NCBI GenBank assembly: GCA_038239485.1
Contig: JBBSET010000006.1
Span: 1 to 64,000 of the forward strand
Direction: 5' to 3'
DNA from: DASQEH01 sp038239485
GTDB taxonomy: Bacteria; Actinomycetota; Actinomycetes; Propionibacteriales; Nocardioidaceae
Length of the DNA: 64,000 nt
Position 1 is the stretch's first letter, and the number at the start of each line of letters is the position of its first letter. Shown in pieces: positions 28,578 through 37,459 of this stretch. The position numbers and the translations under genes were made by a program. The notes below the pieces were generated by a model. The model was not told where the DNA came from and did no database searches. It saw only the letters and a program-made list of their open reading frames with translations.

Positions 28578-29318
28578 TCACACCAGTCCGAGCACCTGGT
28601 CCAGACCGACGGTCAACCCCACCCGGCCAGGCATCGAGCGGACCGCGGCCAGGACGCCGGGCATGAACGACTCCCGGTCGACTGAGTCGTGGCGGATGGT
28701 CAAGGTCTCGCCGACGCCGCCGAAGATGACCTCCTGGTGCGCTACCAGGCCGCGCACGCGCACGCTGTGCACCGAGATGCCCTCCACCCTTGCCCCGCGC
28801 GCACCGTCCAGGGAGTCGACGGTGGCATCCGGGATGTCGCCCGCCCCCGCCTCGGTACGGGCGGCGGCGATCAGCTCAGCTGTGCGCCGCGCTGTCCCCG
28901 ACGGCGCGTCAGCCTTGGTCGGATGGTGCAGCTCGATGATCTCGACCGACTCGTAGTACCTGGCTGCCACCGCGGCGAACCGCATCATCAGCACCGCTCC
29001 GACGGAGAAGTTCGGCACCACCAGGACGCCGACCTCCGGCACAGCCAGCAGGGCTCTCTCGATCTCGTGGAGCTTGTCCGGGGTGAAGCCCGACGTACCG
29101 GCAACGACACTGACAGCGTGCTCGACGCACCAGGCCAGGTTGTCCATGACGGCCGCGGGATGGGTGAAGTCGACGGCCACATCGGCGGCGGCCAACGCGT
29201 CGCGGTCATCGCCGACATCGACCCGGGCGACGAGCTCGAGGTCGTCGGCGGCCTCGATCGCCGTACACGCATGTGACCCCATCTTGCCCCGAGCACCGAG
29301 CACGCCGACCTTGATCAT
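28578..29318 (-). CDS. dapB: 4-hydroxy-tetrahydrodipicolinate reductase
   Basis: NAD(P)H-dependent reductase in the diaminopimelate/lysine pathway, cytoplasmic. The 246-residue protein starts MIKVGVLGARGKMGSHACTA (nucleotide-binding GxxGxMG). DFTHPAAVMDN and VVAGTSGFTP follow, and VPNFSVGAVLMM, then the catalytic ELHHPTKADAPSGTA, where His-His and Lys are conserved. The start at 29318 is chosen by this N-terminus. It ends a minus-strand block (rpsO, pnp, M16 peptidase, dapB), the usual order in actinobacteria; the gap to the M16 stop is 10 bp. Confidence 0.96.
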   Translation of the reverse strand: MIKVGVLGARGKMGSHACTAIEAADDLELVARVDVGDDRDALAAADVAVDFTHPAAVMDNLAWCVEHAVSVVAGTSGFTPDKLHEIERALLAVPEVGVLVVPNFSVGAVLMMRFAAVAARYYESVEIIELHHPTKADAPSGTARRTAELIAAARTEAGAGDIPDATVDSLDGARGARVEGISVHSVRVRGLVAHQEVIFGGVGETLTIRHDSVDRESFMPGVLAAVRSMPGRVGLTVGLDQVLGLV

Positions 29319-29328
29319 GTCGCGGACT

Positions 29329-30690
29329 CTAGTCGCGGGCTCCGCCGACGCGCTCGAGGGCCTTCTCCGGTCCGACGACGGACAGCGTCGGCGGCGAGCC
29401 GAGAATGTCCTGGGCGACGACATGCACATCGTCGAGGCTGACACCGTCGATCCGCTGCAGCGACTCGTCGATGCTCATGAGCTCGCCAGGGACCAGCTCC
29501 GCCTTGCCGATCCGGGTCATCCGGGCGCTCGAGTCCTCCAGACCCATCACCAGCGACCCGCGAAGCTGCCCCTTGCCGCGATGCAGCTCCTCGAGGGTGA
29601 TGCCGGCTGCTGCGACCTTGGCGAGCTCGTCGGTGCAGATGCCTAGCACGTCGGAGATCTTGGCCGGCATGCATCCACCCGCGACGGCGAAGTACCCGCT
29701 GTCGACGAACTGGCTGGTGAAGGAGTAGATCGTGTAGGCGAGACCGCGCTTCTCGCGTACCTCCTGGAACAACCGGCTGGACGTACCCCCGCCGACCGCT
29801 GCGTTCAGCACACCGAGAGCGAACCGGCGCGGGTCGCCGCGCGGGTACGACGGCATCCCGAGCACGAAGCTGGCCTGCTCACTGGGGTGTTCCACGAGCC
29901 TCGTCCCGGCATACGTCCTGAGCGGCGCGCCGGGCAGGCGAAGCCCGGCAGGCGGCCGCGCCAGGTCCCCGAGAGCAGCTGCCGTAGCGAATGCCTCCTC
30001 GACGAGCCGGACCACCTGCGCATGGTCGACACTTCCGGCGGCCGCGAAGACGAGCCGGTCGGAGCTGTAGTGCCGGCGGTAGTACCTCATGATCTGCCGC
30101 CGGCTCAGGGCGTTGATCGACTCGACGGAGCCGGTGATGACGCGGCCGAGTGGCGAGTCGCCGTACAACGCCGACACGAACTCGTCGTGGACGACGTCAT
30201 CGGGGTCGTCGTCGTGCATGGCGATCTCCTCGAGGATGACGCCGCGCTCGCTCTCGACCTCCTTGCTCGGCACGAGCGACGAGGTGACCATGTCGCAGAT
30301 CACGTCGATGGCGAGCGGTACGTCCTCGTCGAGCACCCGGGCGTGGTAGCAGGTGAACTCCTTGCCCGTGAAGGCGTTGAGCTCTCCCCCGACGGCGTCC
30401 AGCTCCGCGGAGATGTCCATCGCCGTACGACGCTGGGTCCCCTTGAAGAGCAGGTGCTCCAGGAAGTGGGTGGCTCCCGCGAGGGACCGAGCCTCATCAC
30501 GAGAGCCCACGTTGATCCACAGGCCCAGGGTCGCCGACCGGGTACCAGGCATCGCCTCGGTCACCACGCGTAGCCCACCCGGCAGCACCGTGCGGCGCAC
30601 GGTCGACGCAACCGCGCCACCGTCACCGCGCTCGGTCAGCAGGGTGCGTGTGGTTCCCGGACGCTGCTCGGCAGCCAGCGAGTAGGCCAC
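29329..30690 (-). CDS. M16-family zinc metallopeptidase (pitrilysin-like)
   Basis: Zinc endopeptidase-like protein of 453 residues. The inverted zinc site HFLEH lies in ATHFLEHLLFKGT near residue 75, with the distal Glu in ERGVILEEIAMHDDDP. The GLWINVGSRDE and LNAFTGKEFTCYHARVL segments are typical of the bacterial processing-peptidase-like group. GTG start at 30690, 6 bp after the pnp stop, so co-transcribed and likely coupled. This gene follows pnp in many actinobacteria; its substrate is unknown. The second M16 domain has lost the zinc motif, as is normal for the family. Confidence 0.93.
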   Translation of the reverse strand: MAYSLAAEQRPGTTRTLLTERGDGGAVASTVRRTVLPGGLRVVTEAMPGTRSATLGLWINVGSRDEARSLAGATHFLEHLLFKGTQRRTAMDISAELDAVGGELNAFTGKEFTCYHARVLDEDVPLAIDVICDMVTSSLVPSKEVESERGVILEEIAMHDDDPDDVVHDEFVSALYGDSPLGRVITGSVESINALSRRQIMRYYRRHYSSDRLVFAAAGSVDHAQVVRLVEEAFATAAALGDLARPPAGLRLPGAPLRTYAGTRLVEHPSEQASFVLGMPSYPRGDPRRFALGVLNAAVGGGTSSRLFQEVREKRGLAYTIYSFTSQFVDSGYFAVAGGCMPAKISDVLGICTDELAKVAAAGITLEELHRGKGQLRGSLVMGLEDSSARMTRIGKAELVPGELMSIDESLQRIDGVSLDDVHVVAQDILGSPPTLSVVGPEKALERVGGARD

Positions 30691-30696
30691 GGTGGC

Positions 30697-32910
30697 TCAG
30701 GCGTCGGCGTCGGCGCTGGCGCGGTCCGCATCCTCGACCACAGGGACGAGTGACAGCTTGCCGCGGTCGTCGATCTCCCCGATCTCGACCTGGAGCTTCT
30801 GGCCGACTGAGACGACGTCCTCGACATTCTCGACCCTCTTGCCGCCGGCGAGTGCGCGGAGCTTCGAGATGTGGAGCAGCCCGTCCTTGCCCGGCAGCAA
30901 CGACACGAACGCTCCGAACGCGGTCGTCTTGACCACGGTTCCGAGGTAGCGCTCGCCGATCTCCGGCATCTGCGGGTTGGCGATCGCGTTGATCGTCGCC
31001 CGCGCAGCCTCCGCTGCGGCGCCGTTGTCGGCTCCGACGTAGATGGTGCCGTCGTCCTCGATGCTGATCTGGGCGCCGGTGTCGTCCTGGATCTGGTTGA
31101 TGACCTTGCCCTTCGGGCCGATCACCTCGCCGATCTTGTCGACCGGGACCTTCATCGTGATGATGCGAGGAGCCGTCGGAGCCATCTCGTCGGGGGCGTC
31201 GATGGCCTCGGCCATCACGTCGAGGATGGTCATCCGAGCGTCGCGGGCCTGCTGGAGCGCGCTACCCAGCACCGAGGCAGGAATACCGTCGAGCTTGGTG
31301 TCGAGCTGCAGCGCGGTGACGAACTCCCGGGTGCCGGCGACCTTGAAGTCCATGTCGCCGAAAGCATCCTCGGCGCCGAGGATGTCGGTCAGTGTGACGA
31401 ACGTCTGCTCGCCGTCGACCTCGCCGCTGATCAGGCCCATGGCGATGCCCGCGACCGGCGCGCGGAGCGGGACACCGGCGTTGAGCAAAGACATCGTTGA
31501 CGCGCAGACCGAGCCCATCGAGGTCGAGCCGTTGGAGCTGAGCGCCTCAGAGACCTGACGGATGGCGTACGGGAACTCCTCGCGTGGAGGCAGCACGGGC
31601 TCGAGCGCGCGCCCGGCAAGGGCGCCGTGGCCGATCTCACGACGCTTCGGCGAACCGACTCGGCCGGTCTCACCGGTCGAGTAGGGCGGGAAGTTGTAGT
31701 TGTGCATGTAGCGGCGCGTCTTCTCCGGCGACAGCGTATCGAGCTTCTGCTCCAGCGACAGCATGTTGAGCGTGGTGACGCCCAGGATCTGGGTCTCGCC
31801 CCGCTCGAAGAGCGCCGAGCCGTGGACGCGTGGGATCACGCTGACCTCGGCGCTGAGGGTGCGGATGTCGGACAGCCCACGACCGTCCATCCGGATCTGG
31901 TCGCGGAGCACCCGCTCGCGGACGAGCTTCTTGGTGACTGAGCGGAACGCCGCGCCGATCTCCTTCTCGCGGCCCTCGTAGTCTGGCCCGACCTTGCCGA
32001 GCACGACCGCTTTGATCTCGTCGAGCCTGTCCTCGCGCTCGGTCTTGTCAACGATCGTCAGCGCCGGAGCCAGCTCGGCTGTGGCGACTGCCTCGACCGC
32101 GGAGTACACGTCGTCTTGGTAGTCGAGGAACCGGGGGAACTCCCGGCCCGGCTTCGCCGCCACTGCGGCGAGCTGGGACTGCGCCTCGCACAGCTGCTTG
32201 ATGAAGGCCTTGGAGGCCTCGAGACCCTCGGCGACGACCTCCTCGGTCGGGGCCTGGCCGCCGGCACGAACCTGATCCCACGTCGCCAGGGTGGACTCGG
32301 CCTCGACCATCATGATCGCGACGTCGCCGGAGTCGGTCACGCGACCCGCTACCACCATGTCGAAGGTGGCGTCCTCGAGCTGGCTGTGGTTCGGGAACCC
32401 GACCCACTGGCCCTGGATCAAGGCGACGCGAACGGCGCCGACGGGACCGCTGAAGGGCAGGCCCGACAGCTGGGTCGACAGCGACGCGGCGTTGATCGCC
32501 AACACGTCATAGGGGGTGTCGGGGTGCAGGGCCAGCACGGTGATGACGACCTGCACCTCGTTGCGCAGACCCGAGATGAAGGTCGGGCGCAACGGTCGGT
32601 CGATCAGCCTGCACGTAAGGATCGCGTCTTCCGAGGGACGACCCTCGCGGCGGAAGAACGAGCCCGGGATGCGGCCGGCGGCATACATCCGCTCCTCGAC
32701 GTCGACCGTCAGCGGAAAGAAGTCGAAGTGGTCCTTCGGGTGCTTGCCGGCGGTGGTCGCAGACAGCAGCATGGTCTCGTCGTCGAGGTAGGCGACGGCT
32801 GAGCCGGCGGCCTGCCGGGCAAGCTGGCCGGTCTCGAAACGGATGGTACGGGTGCCGTGAGCGCCATTGTCGATCACGGTTTCTACTGTTTGGGGGTCGG
32901 ATCCCGACAT
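30697..32910 (-). CDS. pnp: Polyribonucleotide nucleotidyltransferase (PNPase)
   Basis: Phosphorolytic 3'-5' exoribonuclease of RNA turnover. The 737-residue protein has the two RNase PH cores (GSFFRREGRPSEDAILTCR and, in the second, FERGETQILGVTTL...GHGALAGRAL...NGSTSMGSVCA, DFKVAGT), then KH (IGEVIGPKGKVINQIQ) and S1 (LGTVVKTTAFGAFVSLLPGKDG) domains at the C-terminus. It ends with an acidic DADRASADADA. ATG 32910 with AAAGGA about 5 nt upstream. In E. coli PNPase controls its own mRNA through a leader hairpin; two strong palindromes in the leader here might play a like role. Confidence 0.97.
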   Translation of the reverse strand: MSGSDPQTVETVIDNGAHGTRTIRFETGQLARQAAGSAVAYLDDETMLLSATTAGKHPKDHFDFFPLTVDVEERMYAAGRIPGSFFRREGRPSEDAILTCRLIDRPLRPTFISGLRNEVQVVITVLALHPDTPYDVLAINAASLSTQLSGLPFSGPVGAVRVALIQGQWVGFPNHSQLEDATFDMVVAGRVTDSGDVAIMMVEAESTLATWDQVRAGGQAPTEEVVAEGLEASKAFIKQLCEAQSQLAAVAAKPGREFPRFLDYQDDVYSAVEAVATAELAPALTIVDKTEREDRLDEIKAVVLGKVGPDYEGREKEIGAAFRSVTKKLVRERVLRDQIRMDGRGLSDIRTLSAEVSVIPRVHGSALFERGETQILGVTTLNMLSLEQKLDTLSPEKTRRYMHNYNFPPYSTGETGRVGSPKRREIGHGALAGRALEPVLPPREEFPYAIRQVSEALSSNGSTSMGSVCASTMSLLNAGVPLRAPVAGIAMGLISGEVDGEQTFVTLTDILGAEDAFGDMDFKVAGTREFVTALQLDTKLDGIPASVLGSALQQARDARMTILDVMAEAIDAPDEMAPTAPRIITMKVPVDKIGEVIGPKGKVINQIQDDTGAQISIEDDGTIYVGADNGAAAEAARATINAIANPQMPEIGERYLGTVVKTTAFGAFVSLLPGKDGLLHISKLRALAGGKRVENVEDVVSVGQKLQVEIGEIDDRGKLSLVPVVEDADRASADADA

Positions 32911-32925
32911 GGGAGTCCTTTCTCT

Positions 32926-32943
32926 ACGCGTGACGTCACGCGT
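32926..32943. promoter_or_regulatory. 18-bp perfect palindrome just upstream of pnp
   Basis: ACGCGTGACGTCACGCGT is a perfect palindrome whose nearest edge is 15 bp before the pnp ATG. It could be a dimer operator or, in RNA, a hairpin close to the ribosome binding site. No known consensus was matched with certainty. Confidence 0.6.
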
Positions 32944-32976
32944 TGTGCACCCGCAGTCGCGGGGCCTCACGTCACC

Positions 32977-32995
32977 GGCCTGCATGATGCAGGCC
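32977..32995. repeat. 9-bp-arm palindrome in the pnp leader
   Basis: GGCCTGCAT-G-ATGCAGGCC, a nearly perfect palindrome about 67 bp before the pnp start. As RNA a 9-bp stem would need part of it opened for a loop. It is a candidate RNase III or transcription-attenuation site by analogy with E. coli pnp. Confidence 0.45.
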
Positions 32996-33224
32996 CGGTC
33001 GGCGTCGGTGCTGACAGTGCTGAGGCCGGTCTTCGATCGAGGCCTGCGGGCCCGTCGCGCACGATGTCGCGGCTCCCGAGGGCCACTACCGAGGACCGGC
33101 GTCCTCGCTTCTGGGCGTCAGCGCCTGACGTCACTGGTGGTCGCGCCCCGGCGGGGCGCGCAGATTGAGTGGTGTGAACGCTATTCAGTTGGTCTGATGC
33201 TGCTGGATCGTGGTGCCGAGGGAG

Positions 33225-33494
33225 CTAGCGACGCAGGCCGAGGCGCTCGATGAGTCTTCGGTAGCGAGAGATCTCCGTCTGCTGCAGATAGTTGAGTAGC
33301 CGACGGCGCTGCCCTACCAGGAGCAGCAGCCCCCGACGGCTGTGGTGGTCGTGCTTGTGGTCTTTGAGATGACCGGTGAGGTCGGAGATGCGTCTGGTCA
33401 GCAGTGCGACCTGTACCTCGGGCGAGCCTGTGTCACCCTCTGAGGTGGCGTACTCGGTCATGATCGTCTTCTTGGTCGCAGCGTCGAGCGGCAC
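33225..33494 (-). CDS. rpsO: 30S ribosomal protein S15
   Basis: Binds the central domain of 16S rRNA. The 89-residue length and sequence (PLDAATKKTIMTEYATSEGD, GSPEVQVALLTRRI, LTGHLKDHKHDHHSRRGLL, VGQRRRLLNYLQ) are typical. The GTG at 33494 has AAGGAG 6 nt upstream. First gene of the rpsO-pnp-M16-dapB run. Confidence 0.97.
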   Translation of the reverse strand: MPLDAATKKTIMTEYATSEGDTGSPEVQVALLTRRISDLTGHLKDHKHDHHSRRGLLLLVGQRRRLLNYLQQTEISRYRRLIERLGLRR

Positions 33495-33674
33495 GCGATC
33501 TCCTTCTGGTTTCCGTTGCGCGGCGCGCCGGGGCCTGTTCACCCGGGCACTCTGGTTCCGCGGCCGTCATACGGCGTTCATCAGACTACCAGCGGCACCT
33601 GAGATGGTCCCAATCCGCGCACTAGCGTAGGAAGGCAGACTCGGCAACCTGGGCCGCCGAAGGGGTGCTGACGC

Positions 33675-34670
33675 TCAAACGGCTGGCCGAGTCGTCCGAG
33701 CCTGCTGACCCGGTAGCGTGACCAGCAGGTTGCGAGCCTCGTCGACGTCGCTCTTCATCTGCTCGACCAGGTCGTCGACCGAGCCGAATGTCACCATCCC
33801 ACGCAGCCGCTTGACGAAAAGCACCTCGACGCGGACCCCGTAAAGCTCCAGGTCGGTGCGGTCAAGCACGTACGACTCGACGCGTCGCTCCCGCCCGGCG
33901 AAGGTGGGGTTGGTGCCCACCGAGATCGCTGCCGGCTGGTACGGCGCCGCCGGGTCGTCGAGCACCCGGAGCCAGCCGGCGTAGACGCCGTCGGCGGGCA
34001 CCGCCGTGTGGGTGATCGAGACCGGCACGTTGGCAGTCGGGTATCCGAGCTCGCGACCGCGCTGATCACCCTTGACGACGTACCCGCGGATGCCGAACGG
34101 CCGACCCAGCGCCTCCGCGGCCGCCTCGACTGCACCTTCGGCCACCTGCCTGCGGATGTACGACGACGACCACAGCTGGTCGTTCAACCCGTCGAGCGGC
34201 AGCCCGACGACCGTGACACGGTGCTCGGTGCAGATCGCCTCCAGTAGAGCGATGTCGCCCCGGGCGCGATAGCCGAAGCGGAAGTTCTGGCCCACGACGA
34301 CCGCCTTCGCCTGCAGCGCGCCCAGGACGATCTGGGTCACGAAGTCCTCAGCGGAGACCTTGGCCAGCACGGGGGTGAAGCTCAGCACCAGCACCGCGTC
34401 CACACCGGCGGCAGCGAGCAGCGTGATCCGGTCGTCGAGGGACGACAGCGGCTGCGGCACGCGGTCGGGCGCGATCACGGCGATCGGATGAGGGTCGAAG
34501 GTGACCGCGACAACGAGCGGTGTGCGCGTAGTGCTGAACCGTCGCGCGACCTGCTGAGCACTCTCGATGACGTGGCGGTGGCCGAGGTGAACGCCGTCGA
34601 AGTTGCCGATCGTGACCACGGTGCGCCCGATGTCAGCAGGAATCTCGGCGAGGTCGTGCCATACCTGCAT
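33675..34670 (-). CDS. ribF: Bifunctional riboflavin kinase/FAD synthetase
   Basis: Converts riboflavin to FMN and FMN to FAD. The 331-residue protein has an N-terminal adenylyltransferase domain (TVVTIGNFDGVHLGHRHVI; VTFDPHP; VVGQNFRFGYRARGD; WSSSYIRRQVAEG) and a C-terminal kinase domain (RGRELGYPTANV, DGVYAGWLRV, AAISVGTNPTF, ESYVLD). ATG 34670 is chosen because MQVWHDLAEIP fits family starts; the frame upstream does not. In other actinobacteria ribF lies directly beside truB; here a 6-kb PTS block separates them. Confidence 0.96.
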   Translation of the reverse strand: MQVWHDLAEIPADIGRTVVTIGNFDGVHLGHRHVIESAQQVARRFSTTRTPLVVAVTFDPHPIAVIAPDRVPQPLSSLDDRITLLAAAGVDAVLVLSFTPVLAKVSAEDFVTQIVLGALQAKAVVVGQNFRFGYRARGDIALLEAICTEHRVTVVGLPLDGLNDQLWSSSYIRRQVAEGAVEAAAEALGRPFGIRGYVVKGDQRGRELGYPTANVPVSITHTAVPADGVYAGWLRVLDDPAAPYQPAAISVGTNPTFAGRERRVESYVLDRTDLELYGVRVEVLFVKRLRGMVTFGSVDDLVEQMKSDVDEARNLLVTLPGQQARTTRPAV

Positions 34671-34790
34671 CGAGACAGTGCTCCTCTGGGTCGCGGAGTT
34701 CGCGTGCGTGCAGATCACACTCTTCCACGAGGTAACGGCCCTGAGCCGCCGGATGCCCAGCGTGCCTGGCCTGTGCCGACCGGCGACCGG

Positions 34791-36482
34791 CTACCGCCCC
34801 AGGATCTCCGCCGCCGCCGCCCTAGCGTCGGCCGGGCTTGCGGCGGCCAGCGCGGCGTCCGCAGCCTCCCGGCACGCCTGGCTGCTCACCGACGCCAGCG
34901 ACGCCCCGACCTGACCGATGGCGGAGACGGCCATCGACAGCGACGTGATGCCGACACCGAACAACACGCAGGCCAGCAGCGGGTCCGCAGCCGCCTCACC
35001 ACAGACGCCGACCGGCTTGCCGACCTCCTTGCCGGCGGCGGCAGTGATGGCGATGAGGTGCAGCACGGCGGGCTGCCACGAGTCCGTCAGGCCGGCGAGC
35101 TCGCCGCTGAGGCGGTCGGCGGCCATCGTGTACTGCGACAGGTCGTTGGTGCCGATCGAGAGGAACTCGACATGCTCGAGCAGCCTGTAGGCAAGCAGCG
35201 CGGCGGCAGGGATCTCGACCATCACGCCCGGCGTAAGGCCGCGCTCTCGCACCTGGCCTGCGAAGTGCTCCGCCTCGGCGCTGGTGGCGACCATCGGCGC
35301 CATCACCCATGGCGAGGTGCCGGTGGACTCCGCCGCGAGCGAGATCGCGTCGAGCTGGCGGGTCATCAGCCCTGGGTTGTTCCAGGCGAGCCGGAGGCCG
35401 CGGACGCCGAGTGCCGGGTTGGGCTCGTCGGGCAGGGTCGCGAACTTCATCGGCTTGTCAGACCCCGCATCGAGCGTGCGGATGACGACCTTCCGGTCGC
35501 CGTAGGCGGCAAACACGGCGGCGTACTCCGCTGCCTGCTCCGCTACGGTCGGCTCCTCATCGCGCCCGAGGAAAGCGAGCTCGCTGCGGAACAGGCCGAC
35601 GCCCTCGCTCGGGCCGGCGGCCGCCGCCTTCGCGGTCGGACCGTCCTGCACATTGGCATAGATCGAGATCGGCACGCCGTCCGACGTGGCGCCGGGACCG
35701 CTCCACGCCGCGGCCGCCTTGCGCGTCTCCTTGTCCGTTGCGATGAGGGCAGCGGCCTCGTCGGGGTCGGGATCGATCACCACGTCGCCGTTGCCGCCGT
35801 TGACCAGCACCATGGTGCCGACCGCGATGTCGTCGACGTCGGCCGCGACGACGCAGGGGATGCCGAGCTGGCGGGCGATGATCGCGGTGTGGCTCGTCGG
35901 ACCACCGAGACTCGTCGCCAGCGCAATCACCTTGCTGGGGTCGAGGCCGGCGGTGTCGGCGGGAGCCAGGTCGTCCGCGACGAGGATCGACGGCTCGTCG
36001 GGCATCGGGATACCCGGCTCCGGCAGCCCCTGCAGCTCTGCGACGACGCGTCCACCCAGATCCCGAAGGTCGGTGACGCGCTCGGCCATCAGGCCTCCGA
36101 GCTGCTCGAACATCGCCGCGAACTGGCTCACCCCGGCCACCGTTGCCGCCTCTGCCGACATGCCCTTGCCGATCGCCTTGGCGACCGCCTTGCGCAAGCC
36201 CTTGTCGGCGACCAGCCCGACCTGGGCCGCCAGCACCTCGGCCGCCACACCGCTGGCTTCGAGCGAGCGCGCCTTCAGCCGGGAGGCGACCACGCTGACC
36301 GCTTCGTCGAAGCGCTTGCCCTCGTCCTCCGGGCTGCCCGCCTTGATCTCCGAGACGCCGCTCACGTCCACCGCGGGGGCAGGCCTGATCACGGGCCCCA
36401 TCGCAATGCCCGGAACCACTGGGGTGCCGTGGCGGGTGTCGATGCCGGATTCTGCGGTGTCCAAAGCGGTGGTCGCTGCCAT
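34791..36482 (-). CDS. ptsI: PTS phosphoenolpyruvate-protein phosphotransferase, Enzyme I
   Basis: Transfers phosphate from PEP to HPr. The 563-residue protein has the swivelling domain with the phospho-His in GGPTSHTAIIARQLG (about residue 198), LFRSELAFLGRDEEPT, GVRGLRLAWNNPGL, PWVMAPMVAT, and the PEP-site FLSIGTNDLSQYTMAADR and VGVCGEAAADP. ATG at 36482, with a 197-bp divergent region separating it from the DeoR-type regulator. The dedicated EI, HPr and EII genes together suggest a self-sufficient fructose uptake locus. Confidence 0.96.
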   Translation of the reverse strand: MAATTALDTAESGIDTRHGTPVVPGIAMGPVIRPAPAVDVSGVSEIKAGSPEDEGKRFDEAVSVVASRLKARSLEASGVAAEVLAAQVGLVADKGLRKAVAKAIGKGMSAEAATVAGVSQFAAMFEQLGGLMAERVTDLRDLGGRVVAELQGLPEPGIPMPDEPSILVADDLAPADTAGLDPSKVIALATSLGGPTSHTAIIARQLGIPCVVAADVDDIAVGTMVLVNGGNGDVVIDPDPDEAAALIATDKETRKAAAAWSGPGATSDGVPISIYANVQDGPTAKAAAAGPSEGVGLFRSELAFLGRDEEPTVAEQAAEYAAVFAAYGDRKVVIRTLDAGSDKPMKFATLPDEPNPALGVRGLRLAWNNPGLMTRQLDAISLAAESTGTSPWVMAPMVATSAEAEHFAGQVRERGLTPGVMVEIPAAALLAYRLLEHVEFLSIGTNDLSQYTMAADRLSGELAGLTDSWQPAVLHLIAITAAAGKEVGKPVGVCGEAAADPLLACVLFGVGITSLSMAVSAIGQVGASLASVSSQACREAADAALAAASPADARAAAAEILGR

Positions 36483-36534
36483 TGTTGTCCTGCCTCACGT
36501 TCTTAGCGTCGATAGCCGTTGGAAAATGTGGTTT

Positions 36535-36608
36535 TGACATGCTGCTGACATGTTGACTTCGCTGCAAATGTTCCGGATATTTTATGGGCCGCAGGCTTGA
36601 CGTGTCAA
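36535..36608. promoter_or_regulatory. Repeats in the ptsI/fru divergent control region
   Basis: TGACATG occurs at 36535-36541 and again at 36546-36552, an 11-bp period, so on one face of the helix. Downstream TTGAC (36597-36601) and GTCAA (36604-36608) form a spaced inverted repeat. This AT-richer patch lies between divergent ptsI and the DeoR-type regulator gene and is a good candidate operator for that regulator. The specific site is inferred. Confidence 0.45.
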
Positions 36609-36679
36609 TGAGCAGCGGTGTAAAAACAAACCAAAGCCACATCCTGGCTTGCAATGTCGCGCATGGAAAGGTGACTTCG

Positions 36680-37459
36680 TTGTACGCCGAAGAGCGGCAG
36701 AGCGCCATCGCTGATCTCGTCACGCGAGACCGACGCCTCCGTGTGAGTGAGACAGCCGAGTCCTTCGGGGTGACCACGGAGACCGTCCGGCGCGACTTGG
36801 CGATCCTCGAGAGGCAAGGCGTGATCCATCGGGTGCACGGTGGTGCCGTCCCAGCCGATGGCCTGACGAGCCTGGAACCCACCGCCACCGACGGCGATCT
36901 GGCGGCCGCCTCCCAGAAGGAGCGGATCGCGCGCGCGGCAGTGGCGCTGCTGCCGGCGAGTGGAGGCAGCCTGATCCTCGACGGCGGCAGCACCACCGGA
37001 CGGCTGGCCAGGATGCTTCCCACCGACAAGATCCTGACCGTCGTGACGAACGCTGCTCCGATAGCAGCCATCATCTCCGGCCGCCGACACCGCTCCGACA
37101 ATGTCGAGCTCCACGTCCTGGGCGGTCGGGTCCGACGTGAGAGCCAGGTGTCGGTCGGCGGTGCGGCCCTCGCGGGGCTCGCGGATCTGCACGTCGACGT
37201 CGCTTTCATCGCCGTGCACGGATTCACGATGACACGCGGTCTGCACACCCCAGATCCCGAGGAGGCATCGGTAAAGTCTGCGATGATCCACGCAGCGCGC
37301 CACGTGGTCGTGCTCACGGACTCTCGCAAGTTCGGTCAGGAAAGTATGGTGCGATTCGGCCGGCTCGAAGACATCGATACCGTGGTCACCGACGACGGGA
37401 TCAGAGACGCCGACGCTACTGCCCTGGAAGCCCTCGATATCGACGTGGTGATCGCATGA
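36680..37459 (+). CDS. DeoR-family transcriptional regulator of the fructose operon
   Basis: Sugar-phosphate-responsive repressor of 259 residues. N-terminal HTH: YAEERQSAIADLVTRD, RVSETAESFGVTTETVRRDL, GVIHRVHGGAV. C-terminal DeoRC effector domain: ILDGGSTTGRLARML, VTNAAPIA, LGGRVRRESQVSVGG, and VVLTDSRKFGQES. The TTG at 36680 is preferred since GGAAAGG sits 8 nt before it and MYAEERQ is the usual DeoR start. An ATGA overlap links it to the 1-phosphofructokinase gene; fructose-1-phosphate is the likely inducer by analogy with FruR. Confidence 0.9.
   Translation: MYAEERQSAIADLVTRDRRLRVSETAESFGVTTETVRRDLAILERQGVIHRVHGGAVPADGLTSLEPTATDGDLAAASQKERIARAAVALLPASGGSLILDGGSTTGRLARMLPTDKILTVVTNAAPIAAIISGRRHRSDNVELHVLGGRVRRESQVSVGGAALAGLADLHVDVAFIAVHGFTMTRGLHTPDPEEASVKSAMIHAARHVVVLTDSRKFGQESMVRFGRLEDIDTVVTDDGIRDADATALEALDIDVVIA

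Larger units (their letters stand above)
32911..33224. other. 314-bp rpsO-pnp intergenic leader
   Basis: No gene is seen. It contains the 18-bp palindrome at 32926-32943 and a second strong hairpin at 32977-32995 (GGCCTGCAT and ATGCAGGCC, 9-bp arms, 1-nt centre). It should hold the pnp promoter or an attenuator/processing site between rpsO and pnp. Confidence 0.5.

Noticed and set aside
34488..36506. 672-aa plus-strand frame opposite ptsI and ribF
   Set aside because: A shadow of the real minus-strand genes; low-complexity His/Arg/Gly-rich composition and no family motifs.
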